Shown piece after piece: positions 31,649 through 40,388 of a stretch of DNA of 61,277 nucleotides. A program made the translations under genes and the position numbers. The DNA is from Xanthobacteraceae bacterium (GTDB taxonomy: Bacteria; Pseudomonadota; Alphaproteobacteria; Rhizobiales; Xanthobacteraceae). The stretch is taken from contig JAIESC010000022.1 of the NCBI GenBank assembly GCA_019746355.1, forward strand, positions 1 to 61,277, given 5' to 3'. Each line of letters begins with the position of its first letter. Position 1 is the first letter of the stretch. The notes under the pieces were generated by a model. It saw only the letters and a list, made by a program, of their open reading frames with translations. It was not told where the DNA came from and made no database searches.

Positions 31649-32191
31649 CTACGTCGCCTGCTGCGGCGTCATCTGCTTCACGTTGCCGGTCTTCAGGTCG
31701 ATGCTGATGCGGTTGATCATATCGAGGTTGGTGCCGGTGACGCGGACGAAGCGCGATTTGTCCGGATAGTCGATCGAGTGGATCGCGCCGTTCTGGTAGA
31801 TGCCGGCCTGGCCGGGATTGAGCCGGTATTTCTTTTCCGGCTCGAGATTGGCGTGGGTCGGATCCTTGCCGTCGTCGAGTCGCTTCCATTCGATCATGTC
31901 GGTCCAGAGCTTGGCCTGGCCGTAGATCGCCCAGGACGCGCCGTGATCGTGCGGCGGTGACACCCGCGCCTTGTCGTTGATGTGCGCCAGCACCTGGAAC
32001 TTGAGCTCGGGGTCCTCGTACAGCACCTTCAGGCCGCGCTCGACACTGTCGCCGCAGTATTTTTCGACGAAGTCCTTGTTGTTCAGCAGCCGCTCCAGAT
32101 CGACGCGGACTTTTTCGCGGCCGGCGGGGCCGGGGTCGGCCTTCAGCGCGGCGCGGCAGTCGGCGATGAATTGGTCGAGTTCGTAAGCCAT
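31649..32191 (-). CDS. Cysteine dioxygenase-like cupin (thiol dioxygenase family)
   Basis: A 180-residue cupin, reading from MAYELDQFIADCRAALK. The iron-binding His residues are seen in SPPHDHGASWAIYGQ (HxH) and in GAIHSIDYPDKSRFVRVTG (third His), the 3-His pattern of thiol dioxygenases. These oxidise cysteine or mercaptopropionate to sulfinates. It is diverged, so the substrate is uncertain. The shorter start is chosen because the upstream extension has no domain and reads like noncoding DNA. The rhodanese gene follows 68 bases downstream, which suggests a joint role in handling thiols or persulfides. Confidence 0.82.
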   Translation of the reverse strand: MAYELDQFIADCRAALKADPGPAGREKVRVDLERLLNNKDFVEKYCGDSVERGLKVLYEDPELKFQVLAHINDKARVSPPHDHGASWAIYGQAKLWTDMIEWKRLDDGKDPTHANLEPEKKYRLNPGQAGIYQNGAIHSIDYPDKSRFVRVTGTNLDMINRISIDLKTGNVKQMTPQQAT

Positions 32192-32734
32192 GAGGCGCTC
32201 CCTGCGGATCGGTCGGCGGCAAATCTTCCAGCATATCGCGTGCCGCGCAGGAGGATACTTTCCCGCAAATTGCGGCGCAGTGCCAGTCGGCCAAAGAATA
32301 TCAATCCTGTGCCGGGCGCAGACGAAGATGGAAATTGCCGAAGGAAATTCGCCGAGAAACCACGAAGAAGCCCCGGGAAACGCAACCGGGAGCGGCAAGG
32401 GGCCCTGCCTGACTGATACGGCCCGCTAAGCGACTCCCGGCGTGTCGTTCGTGGGTTTTGCCGCTACGACATCGCCCAAACGGTTGCGATTACGCTCTGC
32501 GGCGGAACTGGCCCGGTGGTGTCATCAAAACCTCCGTTGTTCCGTTTTGGTGTTTGCCGCGGTCGCCTCAGCGACACGCTCCACACGCACGCATGCTCCT
32601 CCTCAAGGCTCGCGAAGTCAACGGCGTATGCATTCAAATTTCATGTGTCCATCAGCCGCGGACGGCCGCGCAGCAGTCGATGGAACACGGAGCGCGTTTG
32701 CCGCGCGACAATGAAGTGATTGCCGCGCCGTCGT
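32192..32734. other. Gene-free stretch between the cupin and PaiB-like genes
   Basis: About 540 bases with several open frames, none with a recognisable product or a good ribosome site. It contains no clear hairpin terminator or RNA gene. It should hold the promoter of the cupin gene near its left end. Confidence 0.4.
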
Positions 32735-33376
32735 TTACTTCGCGCGCTTGCCGCGCTCAGCCACCAGCGCGGCCATGACCGCGGCCTGATCGTCGCCGTC
32801 GCGCAGTCCCACGACGACGCCGGCGCGATCCACCTCGGGCCGGTTCTGGCTGACCTTCCATTTTCCTTCGATTCGCGCGATCGGAATCTCGATGCCGACA
32901 ATGCCCTTCAGCTGCGAGGCGAGATACTGCTCCGGCGCATCATCGACCTTCCACGGTTTCGGCAGCCCGCCTTCCTTCAGGTTCGTCAGATCTTCGACCT
33001 GCCGCCTGAGCCAGCCCAACTCTTCGATCGCGCGCGGCGCGCCCCAGGCGTGCACCGTCACATAGTTCCAGGTCGGCACGGCTTTGCCATGCTCATGCTT
33101 GGTCGGATACCAGGACGGCGTGATGTACTGCTGCGGTCCCTGGAACACGACCATGCATTCCTCGACCGCGGCAAGCTCGCGCCATTGCGGATTGCCGCGC
33201 GCCACATGCGCGCGCAGCGTGCCGTGCGGCGACGCATCGCCGTAGACCAGAAATGGTATCGGGTTCGCCTGCAGCCCGCCCGGTCCTGCCGTGATCAGCA
33301 GGCCGAGCGGGTGCGAGCGAATGAGGCCGTGCTGGACCTCGATGCGATCCTCGCGGAAGTGCGGAGGCTGGTACAT
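32735..33376 (-). CDS. PaiB-family FMN-binding regulator-like protein
   Basis: A 213-residue member of the PaiB (negative transcriptional regulator, FMN-binding split barrel) family. It starts MYQPPHFREDRIEVQHGLIRSHPLG, the family's standard N-terminus. It continues with ANPIPFLVYGDASPHGTLRAHVARGNPQWRE, and SWYPTKHEHGKAVPTWNYVTVHAWG is the flavin-site signature. The start at 33376 is used because homologues begin MYQPPHF and the upstream acetyltransferase stops at 33390. PaiB proteins were described as repressors next to the acetyltransferase PaiA; here too a GNAT gene precedes it, although this GNAT is of the RimJ/RimL type. Confidence 0.88.
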   Translation of the reverse strand: MYQPPHFREDRIEVQHGLIRSHPLGLLITAGPGGLQANPIPFLVYGDASPHGTLRAHVARGNPQWRELAAVEECMVVFQGPQQYITPSWYPTKHEHGKAVPTWNYVTVHAWGAPRAIEELGWLRRQVEDLTNLKEGGLPKPWKVDDAPEQYLASQLKGIVGIEIPIARIEGKWKVSQNRPEVDRAGVVVGLRDGDDQAAVMAALVAERGKRAK

Positions 33377-33389
33377 CGCTTGGCCTCGC

Positions 33390-33989
33390 TCATGCCACGA
33401 CACGCCGCGACTGCGCCCAGCTTTTCAGCGAAGCCCAGAGGCCGCGGTCGAGGCGGAAGCGGTCGATCGGCGCCGAGCTCGACAGCGCGCGGATGCGGAG
33501 CAGCCCCGCGCTCGACCACTGGAAGCCGCACTTCTCCAGCACCCGGCGCGAGGCCGGGTTGGTGACGCGCGCCGCCGCCTGGATCGCTTCGGCGTCGGTG
33601 TCGTCGAACACGTGATCGATCATCGCCCGCACCGCCTCGGTGGCGTAACCCTTGCCCCAGTGCTTGACGCCGAGCCAGTAGCCGATCTCCGGCGGATGCC
33701 GGTCGATCTGCGTATAGCCGCACGCGCCAATCACCGTGCCGTTGCGCAGCGTGATCAGGAACACGATCTCGTTGCCGAGATTGGCGCTCGAGATGAAGTC
33801 CTCGGCGTCGGCGGTACGATACGGATGCGGAATGCGTGCCGTGTTCTCGGCGATGCGGCGATCGTTCGCCAGAGCGGCCACCGCTTTTACGTCCCCAAGC
33901 CGCGGCGCACGCAGAACCAGCCGCTCCGTCTCGAGGACGGGGATACTCCTCTCGCGATACGAACCTGACGGTATCTCTTGCAGTGTCAT
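33390..33989 (-). CDS. GNAT acetyltransferase, RimJ/RimL type
   Basis: A 199-residue N-acetyltransferase. It has the RimJ-type start VLETERLVLRAPRLGDVKAVAALANDRRIAENTA and the acetyl-CoA binding motif YWLGVKHWGKGYATEAVRAMIDHVF, followed by VLEKCGFQW. Substrates may be a protein N-terminus or a small amine. Its stop lies 13 bases before the PaiB-like start, so the two form an operon. The strong terminator at 34010-34048 separates it from the ribosomal protein genes. Confidence 0.88.
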   Translation of the reverse strand: MTLQEIPSGSYRERSIPVLETERLVLRAPRLGDVKAVAALANDRRIAENTARIPHPYRTADAEDFISSANLGNEIVFLITLRNGTVIGACGYTQIDRHPPEIGYWLGVKHWGKGYATEAVRAMIDHVFDDTDAEAIQAAARVTNPASRRVLEKCGFQWSSAGLLRIRALSSSAPIDRFRLDRGLWASLKSWAQSRRVVA

Positions 33990-34009
33990 GACACGGGCTC
34001 CTTGGTTTT

Positions 34010-34048
34010 AAAAAACTTGAAGGGGGAGACGGTACCCGTCTCCCCCTT
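34010..34048 (-). terminator. Rho-independent terminator of the rplU-rpmA operon
   Basis: A perfect 13-bp stem (34020-34032 with 34036-34048; AAGGGGGAGACGG / CCGTCTCCCCCTT) with a 3-base loop. On the minus strand it is followed by CAAGTTTTTT, six Ts at 34010-34015. It lies 69 bases after the rpmA stop. Confidence 0.9.
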
Positions 34049-34116
34049 ACAAGGACCCCGTTGTGGGCCCCGCCGGTTCGGACAGATACCGGCGGACCCA
34101 CTATGGTTCCACCGTC

Positions 34117-34389
34117 TTACTCGGCCGCAGCCTCCGTCATCGGAAGGACGGATACGAAGACGCGGCCTTTGGCTTTGGTATTGAACTGAACGCGACCGTT
34201 GGTCAGCGCAAACAGGGTGTGGTCACGGCCGATGCCGACGTTTTCGCCCGCATGCCAGCGCGTCCCGCGCTGACGCGCGAGAATGTTGCCCGCAACGACG
34301 GTCTGGCCGCCGAACGACTTCACGCCGAGCCGCCGGCCCTGCGAGTCGCGTCCGTTCCGGGAAGATCCGCCTGCTTTCTTGTGCGCCAT
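34117..34389 (-). CDS. rpmA: 50S ribosomal protein L27
   Basis: The 90-residue L27 at the peptidyl transferase centre. It starts [22 protein letters not shown], with the conserved N-terminal arm, and continues [21 protein letters not shown]. It is full length and 147 bases downstream of rplU, the normal operon order. Confidence 0.98.
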   Translation of the reverse strand: MAHKKAGGSSRNGRDSQGRRLGVKSFGGQTVVAGNILARQRGTRWHAGENVGIGRDHTLFALTNGRVQFNTKAKGRVFVSVLPMTEAAAE

Positions 34390-34536
34390 GACTTTAAGCT
34401 CTCTAACTCGTGGTCGTTGTAACCCGATTCCGTGCCGGAATCATCTCACAAATATTGATGGACGCTGCTTTCTGAAGGGTCATGACGCAATTTTCTGCGC
34501 CGTGACCCCGCGTCCACCACCGTTTTGTTGCCCGGC

Positions 34537-34935
34537 CTACTCGGCCTTGGCCTCGGCGTCGTCCTCCTTGGGCGTCTTCGCCTTCGGAGCGGGCTTCGGC
34601 TTCGGGCCCTTCGAGGGCTTGGCGCCGTTCGTCAGGATCTCGGAAATCCGGATCAGGACGAAATCCTGGCGGTGGCCGCGCTTGCGCCGCGAGTTTTTGC
34701 GGCGGCGCTTCTTGAAGGCGATGACCTTCGGGCCGCGGCCGTGCTCGATGATCTCGGCCGCGACGCTCGCGCCCGAAATGGTCGGATTGCCGAGTTGCGG
34801 CTGGTCGCCGCCCAGCATGATGACCTCGCCGATCTGCACGATCGTGCCAGGCTCGCCTTCCACGCCCTCGACCTTGAGGACCTGGTCTTCGGCGACGCGG
34901 TACTGCTTGCCGCCGGCTTTGATGACTGCGAACAT
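34537..34935 (-). CDS. rplU: 50S ribosomal protein L21
   Basis: The 132-residue L21 begins MFAVIKAGGKQYRVAEDQVLKVE. It contains the family signature KKRRRKNSRRKRGHRQDF, which binds 23S rRNA. The last 30 residues are a low-complexity Lys/Pro/Ala tail (KPSKGPKPKPAPKAKT then acidic), usual in Hyphomicrobiales. It is the first gene of rplU-rpmA and has a long structured leader. Confidence 0.97.
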   Translation of the reverse strand: MFAVIKAGGKQYRVAEDQVLKVEGVEGEPGTIVQIGEVIMLGGDQPQLGNPTISGASVAAEIIEHGRGPKVIAFKKRRRKNSRRKRGHRQDFVLIRISEILTNGAKPSKGPKPKPAPKAKTPKEDDAEAKAE

Positions 34936-34957
34936 CGTTCTTGTCCCGTGCTCATAC

Positions 34958-35059
34958 CCGGCTCTCGGGTTTGCCCGAGCCGGCTTCTTTCAGTCGATTT
35001 GTGGTGTGGTTACAGGCACTTAGTGCCGTAACAAATCGCGCGGACCCAAAGGCCCGCGC
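34958..35059 (-). promoter_or_regulatory. Structured rplU leader with three hairpins
   Basis: On the minus strand between promoter and rplU start lie three stems: GCGCGGGCC/GGUCCGCGC (35038-35059), GGCAC/GUGCC (35015-35027) and GCCGGCUCGGG/CCCGAGAGCCGG (34958-34983, with a 2-base bulge). A leader of about 130 bases before a ribosomal protein operon suggests autoregulation by L21, as known for other ribosomal leaders. No exact published motif was matched. Confidence 0.45.
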
Positions 35060-35071
35060 CATTGCGGCATG

Positions 35072-35101
35072 CTTATGCGGCGGGAAGGGCTGTTCTGTCA
35101 A
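35072..35101 (-). promoter_or_regulatory. Promoter of rplU-rpmA
   Basis: On the minus strand a consensus TTGACA (35101-35096) is followed after 18 bases by CATAAG (35077-35072), four of six matching TATAAT. It lies about 137 bases upstream of the rplU start, right before the structured leader. Confidence 0.55.
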
Positions 35102-35317
35102 GGAATAGGCCCGGAAACGGGCCAAAGCCGGGCTTCGTTTTCTGCCCCTTGCTCTCTCTCAATTCGTACCCGGCCCCATTGTGCAGCCTCGGCCAGTGCG
35201 GGTGATTTAATGAAATTTCAACTGGAAGTAGTCAGTTGGCGAAACGAACTGTCCTCGCGGTGTTGCCCCACTTCAAGGACGGCTGCTCCGGGCCAGAACT
35301 TGCCGTAAGCTCCCCGC

Positions 35318-36181
35318 ATGAACGACGCATCCTCCACCATCGTCTGGCGCGGCATGAATCGGGCGCAGCTCGACGACGCCTATGACAACGGCAAGGCCTG
35401 CCCCGACTCCGCCGAGCGCCGCGACGGCTGGATCGCGCGGAGCGCCCAGGTGCGGGCCGAGCGCCCGGAGTTGCTCGACCTTGCCTACGGGCCGCGCGAG
35501 CGCAACCGCGTCGACGTGTTCCGCTGCGGCCGCGCGAATGCGCCGCTCTACGCTTTCATCCATGGCGGCTACTGGCAGCGCAACGACAAGAACGTCTTTT
35601 CCTGCATGGCCGAGGGGCCGCTCGCCAACGGCTTCGACGTGGCGATGATCGGCTACACGCTCTGCCCGGACGTGACGTTGACCGAGCTTGTAGCCGAAAC
35701 CCACGCCGCGATCCGCTTGTTGCGCAAGGAGGGTGCGAAGCGCGGCTTCGGCACCGGCAAGCTCGTGGTCTCGGGCTGGTCGGCGGGCGGGCATCTCACC
35801 GCGTCGGCGCTGCCGCTCGACGAGGTCGATGCCGGGCTCGCGATCAGCGGGATCTACGACGTCGAACCGTGCCGGCTGAATTACCTGAACGACAAGCTGA
35901 AGCTGACCGCCGACGAAGCCCGGGCGATGAGCCCGATTCTGCATCTGCCCAAGGACGCGCGGTCCCGTAGCAAGCCTTTGACGGTCGCCTACGGCACAAA
36001 CGAGATTCCGGAATTGCCGCGCCAGTCGCGCGACTATCATCAGGCGCGGCTCGATGCCGGCCTGCCATCGACGCTCCTGCCGCTCGCGCCGCACAACCAC
36101 TTCTCGATCATGGAAGAGCTGCGCGCGCCGGACGGAAAGCTCAACGGCGCCCTGAAGAACCTGATTGTGGCGCTTTCCTAA
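35318..36181 (+). CDS. Alpha/beta hydrolase, arylformamidase-like
   Basis: A 287-residue serine hydrolase. The oxyanion HGG motif is in YAFIHGGYWQRNDKN and the nucleophile Ser in VVSGWSAGGHLT (GxSxG). The catalytic His is likely in LAPHNHFSIMEEL near the C-terminus. The N-terminal NRAQLDDAYDN and the YWQ after HGG match the kynurenine formamidase (AFMID) branch. There is no signal peptide. Its stop lies 57 bases before the first of seven tandem TTT binding proteins, so it may hydrolyse an imported ester or amide. That link is inference. Confidence 0.85.
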   Translation: MNDASSTIVWRGMNRAQLDDAYDNGKACPDSAERRDGWIARSAQVRAERPELLDLAYGPRERNRVDVFRCGRANAPLYAFIHGGYWQRNDKNVFSCMAEGPLANGFDVAMIGYTLCPDVTLTELVAETHAAIRLLRKEGAKRGFGTGKLVVSGWSAGGHLTASALPLDEVDAGLAISGIYDVEPCRLNYLNDKLKLTADEARAMSPILHLPKDARSRSKPLTVAYGTNEIPELPRQSRDYHQARLDAGLPSTLLPLAPHNHFSIMEELRAPDGKLNGALKNLIVALS

Positions 36182-36238
36182 ATAGCGCAGACTTCCCGTC
36201 AACAAGGGCGAATGCCCGAAGACGTCGGGGAGGGATGG

Positions 36239-37225
36239 ATGCGCCCATCGCGCGTTCTGTTTGCGCTTCTATTCGTTGTCATGGCCGCGCTTGCGCCGGG
36301 GACGTCGGTCCGTGCGCAGGATTACCCCTCGCGACCGGTCACCGTGGTCGTGCCGTTCGCGCCGGGCGGCGGCGTCGATCAGATGGCGCGGCTGATTTCC
36401 GGCAAGCTCGAGCAGCGGCTCGGCAAGAGCTTCATCATCGAGAACAAGCCCGGCGCGGGCTCGATCATCGCCGCGACCGCTGTGCAGAAGGCGGCAGCCG
36501 ACGGCCATACGCTTTTGATGGCACCGGCGCCGACCATGGCGGTCAACGTCTCGCTCTACAAGAACCTGCCTTACGATCCGACCACGGACTTTGCGCTGAT
36601 CGGCCTGCTTTCGGGCACGCCCTTCGTGCTGATGGTCAATGTCGACCTGCCGGTGCAATCGGTGCCGGAGCTGCTGGCCTACGCGAAGGCCAATGCTGAC
36701 AAGATGACGTTCGCGTCCGCCGGGCCCGGCGTGCCGCATCACCTGTTCATGGAATTGTTCAAGGGCATGACCGGGATGAAGGCGTCGCACGTGCCCTATC
36801 GCGGCAGCCTGCCGGCGCTGAACGATCTGGTCGCGGGTCATATCCCGATGATGTTCAGCGATCTTGGCCCGGCCACCGGGCTGATCGAAGGCAAGCGCGT
36901 GCGCGTGCTCGGCATCTCGACGAAGACCCGGCATCCGTCGTTCCCGGACATTCCGCCGCTCGCCGAGGTGGGTGTGCCGGGTTACGAGGCGGTGTCGTGG
37001 CAGGCGATGGCGGCACCTGCGCAGACGCCGAAGCCTGTCCTCGACAAGCTCAACGCCGAGATCACCGCCGTGCTGGCGCTGCCGGACGTGCGGGAGCAGA
37101 TCCTGAAATACGGCTTCCTGCCGTTGCAGAACCGCAGCATCGGCGAGTTGAAGGACTTCGTGAAAGCGGAAATCGCCCGCTGGGGCAAGGTGGTGCAGGA
37201 CGCGGGCATTGCGGCCTCGCAATAG
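36239..37225 (+). CDS. TTT (Bug) substrate-binding protein, array copy 1
   Basis: A 328-residue periplasmic binding protein, first of seven in tandem. Sec signal: MRPSRVLFALLFVVMAALAPGTSVRAQ. Family loops: TVVVPFAPGGGVDQMARL, FIIENKPGAGSIIA, AADGHTLLMAPA, ASHVPYRGSLPALNDLVAG. The start at 36239 follows GGGGAGGGATGG; the ORF could begin earlier at 36212. It ends 16 bases before copy 2, so the two are surely co-transcribed. The C-terminal EIARWGKVVQDAGI is shared with most copies and argues that the array arose by duplication followed by divergence of ligand sites. Confidence 0.92.
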   Translation: MRPSRVLFALLFVVMAALAPGTSVRAQDYPSRPVTVVVPFAPGGGVDQMARLISGKLEQRLGKSFIIENKPGAGSIIAATAVQKAAADGHTLLMAPAPTMAVNVSLYKNLPYDPTTDFALIGLLSGTPFVLMVNVDLPVQSVPELLAYAKANADKMTFASAGPGVPHHLFMELFKGMTGMKASHVPYRGSLPALNDLVAGHIPMMFSDLGPATGLIEGKRVRVLGISTKTRHPSFPDIPPLAEVGVPGYEAVSWQAMAAPAQTPKPVLDKLNAEITAVLALPDVREQILKYGFLPLQNRSIGELKDFVKAEIARWGKVVQDAGIAASQ

Positions 37226-37241
37226 GAGCGGAGGACGGGAC

Positions 37242-38216
37242 GTGAAGGCTCTGTTCGGTTGGGCGCTCATTGCCGCCGCGGTTTTCAGCGCATGTCCGCG
37301 CGACGCCATCGCGCAGGATTATCCCACGCGCCCGGTGACGATCCTCGTTCCGTTCGCGGCCGGCGGCGGCACCGACATCCTGGCACGCGCGCTGGCGCAG
37401 CGAATGGAGCAGCGGCTCGGCAAGCCGTTCGTGATCGAGAACCGCGTCGGCGCCGGCACCGTGCTTGCGGCCGGCGCTGCCGCTAAAGCCACGCCGGACG
37501 GCTATACGCTGATGCAGGCGACCAGCGGCACGCTCGCCATGAACGGCACCATCTTCAAGAGCCTGCCCTACGATCCGGTGAAAGACCTGGTGCCGGTGGC
37601 GCTGGTCGCAGCGGTGCCGTTCGTGCTGCTGGTGAATGCCGATCTGCCGATCCGGAGCGTCGCCGACCTCGTAAAGCTCGCGAAGGAGAAACCGCTGAGC
37701 TACGGCTCCGGTGGACCGGGGGCATTCCATCACCTCAACGCCGAGCTGTTCAGCACCATGACCGGCATCAAGATGTCCCACGTCCCTTACAGGGGCAGCG
37801 CACCGGCGCTGATCGATCTGGTCGCGGGTCACATCCAGGTCCTGTTCACCGACCTTGCGCCGGCGCTCGATCTCGTCCGCGCCAACAAGGTGCGGGTGCT
37901 CGGCATCACCACCGCCGAGCCCGCGGCGGCGGCGCCGGAGATCCCGCCGCTCGCGAAAGCGGGCGTGCCCGGCTACGACACCGCCGCCTGGCAGATGCTG
38001 GTCGCGCCGGCGAAGACGCCAAGGCCCGTTCTCGAGAAGCTCAACGCCGAGGTGAACGCGATCGTGCAGACCGCGGATTTGCAGAAGCAGCTCATCGGTC
38101 TCGGGTTGATCCCGATCGGCAAAGGTTCGCTCGGCGAGCTTGAGGCCTACACCAGGTCCGAGGTCACGCGCTGGAGCAAGGTGATCCACGACGCTGGCAT
38201 CGCAGGAACGCAATAA
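37242..38216 (+). CDS. TTT (Bug) substrate-binding protein, array copy 2
   Basis: A 324-residue protein from a GTG start (VKALFGWALIAAAVFSACPRDAIAQ is the signal peptide) preceded by GGAGGACGGG. Family loops: TILVPFAAGGGTDILARA, FVIENRVGAGTVLAAG, TPDGYTLMQATSG, SHVPYRGSAPALIDLVAG. The signal contains a Cys, but the context is not a convincing lipobox. Next copy starts 19 bases after its stop. The pocket segment MQATSGTLAMNG differs clearly from copies 1 and 3, consistent with different ligands. Confidence 0.91.
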   Translation: MKALFGWALIAAAVFSACPRDAIAQDYPTRPVTILVPFAAGGGTDILARALAQRMEQRLGKPFVIENRVGAGTVLAAGAAAKATPDGYTLMQATSGTLAMNGTIFKSLPYDPVKDLVPVALVAAVPFVLLVNADLPIRSVADLVKLAKEKPLSYGSGGPGAFHHLNAELFSTMTGIKMSHVPYRGSAPALIDLVAGHIQVLFTDLAPALDLVRANKVRVLGITTAEPAAAAPEIPPLAKAGVPGYDTAAWQMLVAPAKTPRPVLEKLNAEVNAIVQTADLQKQLIGLGLIPIGKGSLGELEAYTRSEVTRWSKVIHDAGIAGTQ

Positions 38217-38235
38217 ATAAGCGTGGGAGCGTGCA

Positions 38236-39213
38236 GTGAGGCGGATGCGGTGCTGTGTGCTGGCGGCGTTGTGCCTGGCCGTCATTCCCTGTTTTGCCGC
38301 GGCTCAGGAATTTCCATCCAAGCCGATCACCTTTGTCGTTCCATTCACGCCCGGCGCGGCCACGGATTTCCTCGCGCGCATGCTCGGCAAGGAACTGGAG
38401 GAGAAGTTCGGCAAACCGGTGGTGGTCGAGAACCGGCCGGGCGCGGGCACCAACATCGGCTCGAACTCGGTGGCAAAGGCTCAGCCCGACGGCCACACGC
38501 TGCTGATGGCGACATCGACGCCGATGGCGATCAATGCCTCGCTCTACAAGAACCTGCCGTTCGATCCGACCACGGACTTCGTGCCGCTCGCGGTGGTGGC
38601 GCAAAGCCCGTTCGTGCTGATCGCCAAGCCCGCGCTGCCGGCGAATTCGGCAAAGGAGCTGGTTGCGCTCGCGAAGGAGAAACCCGGCCAGCTTTCGTTT
38701 GGCTCCGCAGGTCCCGGCTCGCCGCATCATCTGTTTGCCGAGCTCTTGGCGAGCGTGTCCGGCACCAAGATCAACCACGTCGCCTACCGCGGCAGCGTGC
38801 CGGCGCTGAACGACGTGGTGGCCGGCCACATCGATTTCATGCTGTGCGATTTCGCCTCAGCCGCAAGCATGATTGAGGCCAAAAAGGTCAAGACGCTCGG
38901 CGTTTCGACCGCGGCGCGCATTCCGGCGTTCGCCGACATCCCGCCGCTGAATGAAGTGGGCCTGCCCGGCTATGACGTGGCGGCCTGGTTCATGGTGGTG
39001 ACGACCGGCAAGTCGCCGCAGCCCGCGGTCGACAGATTGCACGGCGAGCTGACGCGAAGTCTCGCCAAGCCCGAGATCAGGGAGCAGCTGCTCAAGCTGA
39101 GCCTGCTGCCGATGCAGACGAAATCCGTGCCCGAGATGCAAGGCTTCGTGAAGTCGGAGATCGCGCGCTGGGGCAAGGTGGTGGAGCAGGCCGGCATCGC
39201 CGGCTCGCAGTAG
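38236..39213 (+). CDS. TTT (Bug) substrate-binding protein, array copy 3
   Basis: A 325-residue protein with signal MRRMRCCVLAALCLAVIPCFAAAQ (GTG start at 38236; the internal ATG at 38245 is an alternative). Family loops: TFVVPFTPGAATDFLARM, VVVENRPGAGTNIGS, QPDGHTLLMATSTPMAIN, NHVAYRGSVPALNDVVAG. The usual Gly-Gly of the first loop is Gly-Ala-Ala here, and the VPYRG loop reads VAYRG, small changes near the ligand. It is 19 bases from copy 2 and 95 bases from copy 4, where an internal promoter could lie. Confidence 0.91.
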   Translation: MRRMRCCVLAALCLAVIPCFAAAQEFPSKPITFVVPFTPGAATDFLARMLGKELEEKFGKPVVVENRPGAGTNIGSNSVAKAQPDGHTLLMATSTPMAINASLYKNLPFDPTTDFVPLAVVAQSPFVLIAKPALPANSAKELVALAKEKPGQLSFGSAGPGSPHHLFAELLASVSGTKINHVAYRGSVPALNDVVAGHIDFMLCDFASAASMIEAKKVKTLGVSTAARIPAFADIPPLNEVGLPGYDVAAWFMVVTTGKSPQPAVDRLHGELTRSLAKPEIREQLLKLSLLPMQTKSVPEMQGFVKSEIARWGKVVEQAGIAGSQ

Positions 39214-39308
39214 ATGCCAATGGGAATGGAAATCGGAAGAGGATCAACGGGAATGAAATAGCCGCCCCGGTCGGGCAGCAGGAAGCCAACTTCAATCTGG
39301 GGGAAGTC

Positions 39309-40286
39309 ATGCGCATCCTTGTTCGCTGCGCCGCGCTCATCGCGGTGGGAATGGCACTGGTCCAAACCGCTCCTGCGCAGGCCGACGACTATCCGTCGCG
39401 CTCTGTGACGATGATCGTGCCCTGGGCGCCGGCCGGCGCGGTCGATACCACCGCCCGCATCGTTGCCCCGAAGCTCGCCGAACGGCTCGGCAAGCCGGTG
39501 GTGGTCGAGAACCGCGGCGGCGCGGGCTCGACGCTCGGTACGGCGATTGCCGCCAAGGCTGCGCCCGACGGCTACACGCTGGGCATGCCCGGCAGCGGCT
39601 CGATGGCGGTGGGACCGGCGATGTACAAGACGCTGCCCTACGACCCGACCAAGGACTTCGCGCCGATGGCGCTGATCGGCCGGGTGCCGTTCGTGCTGGT
39701 GGTCAACGCCTCGCTGCCGGTGAAGACCATTCCCGAGCTGATCAGGTACGCCAAGGACAACAAGATGTTCTATGGCTCCGGCGGACCCGGCTCGCCGCAT
39801 CACATCTATGCCGAGATGTTCAAGGGCATGACCGGCATCGAGATGACCCACGTGCCCTACAAGGGCAGCGCCGATGCCATCAAGGATCTGGTCGCAGGCC
39901 ACGTGCAGATCATGTTCTCCGACTCGGTGCCCTCCGTGCCGCTGATTGCGGCCGGTGCGATCCGCGCGCTCGGCGTGACCACGTTGGCGCGCTGGACGGT
40001 CGCGCCGGACATTCCGCCGCTCAATGAAGCCGGTGTGCCGGGCTTTGACGCGGCCGGCTGGTTCATGGTGTCGGGGCCGGCCGGGACGCCGAAGCCGATC
40101 GTCGAGCGGCTGCACACCGAGTTCAAGACCATCCTCGGCTTGCCCGATGTGCTGCAGGCGGTGAGCCGCACCGGCGTCGTGCCGGTGGTCAGTCCGCCGC
40201 TGGACGAGTTGCCGAAGTTCATCGCCAGCGAAAAGGATCGTTGGGGAAAGGTGGTGCAGCAGGCCGGGCTGGCGGGGACGCTGTAG
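39309..40286 (+). CDS. TTT (Bug) substrate-binding protein, array copy 4
   Basis: A 325-residue protein with signal MRILVRCAALIAVGMALVQTAPAQA, preceded by GGGGGAA. Family loops: TMIVPWAPAGAVDTTARI, VVVENRGGAGSTLGT, APDGYTLGMPGSG, THVPYKGSADAIKDLVAG. The first loop has Trp and Ala-Gly in place of the common PF..GG. It is separated from its neighbours by about 95-100 bases on each side, unlike the tight first three copies. Confidence 0.91.
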   Translation: MRILVRCAALIAVGMALVQTAPAQADDYPSRSVTMIVPWAPAGAVDTTARIVAPKLAERLGKPVVVENRGGAGSTLGTAIAAKAAPDGYTLGMPGSGSMAVGPAMYKTLPYDPTKDFAPMALIGRVPFVLVVNASLPVKTIPELIRYAKDNKMFYGSGGPGSPHHIYAEMFKGMTGIEMTHVPYKGSADAIKDLVAGHVQIMFSDSVPSVPLIAAGAIRALGVTTLARWTVAPDIPPLNEAGVPGFDAAGWFMVSGPAGTPKPIVERLHTEFKTILGLPDVLQAVSRTGVVPVVSPPLDELPKFIASEKDRWGKVVQQAGLAGTL

Positions 40287-40388
40287 ACAACCGGTCGCCT
40301 CCCCAGCGGCTTGAAAGCAGGCTACGCTTTGCCGACCGGAACGGCTGGCGCCCGCGCGCCGGCAAAGAATCCGGACGGGAGGATGGCC

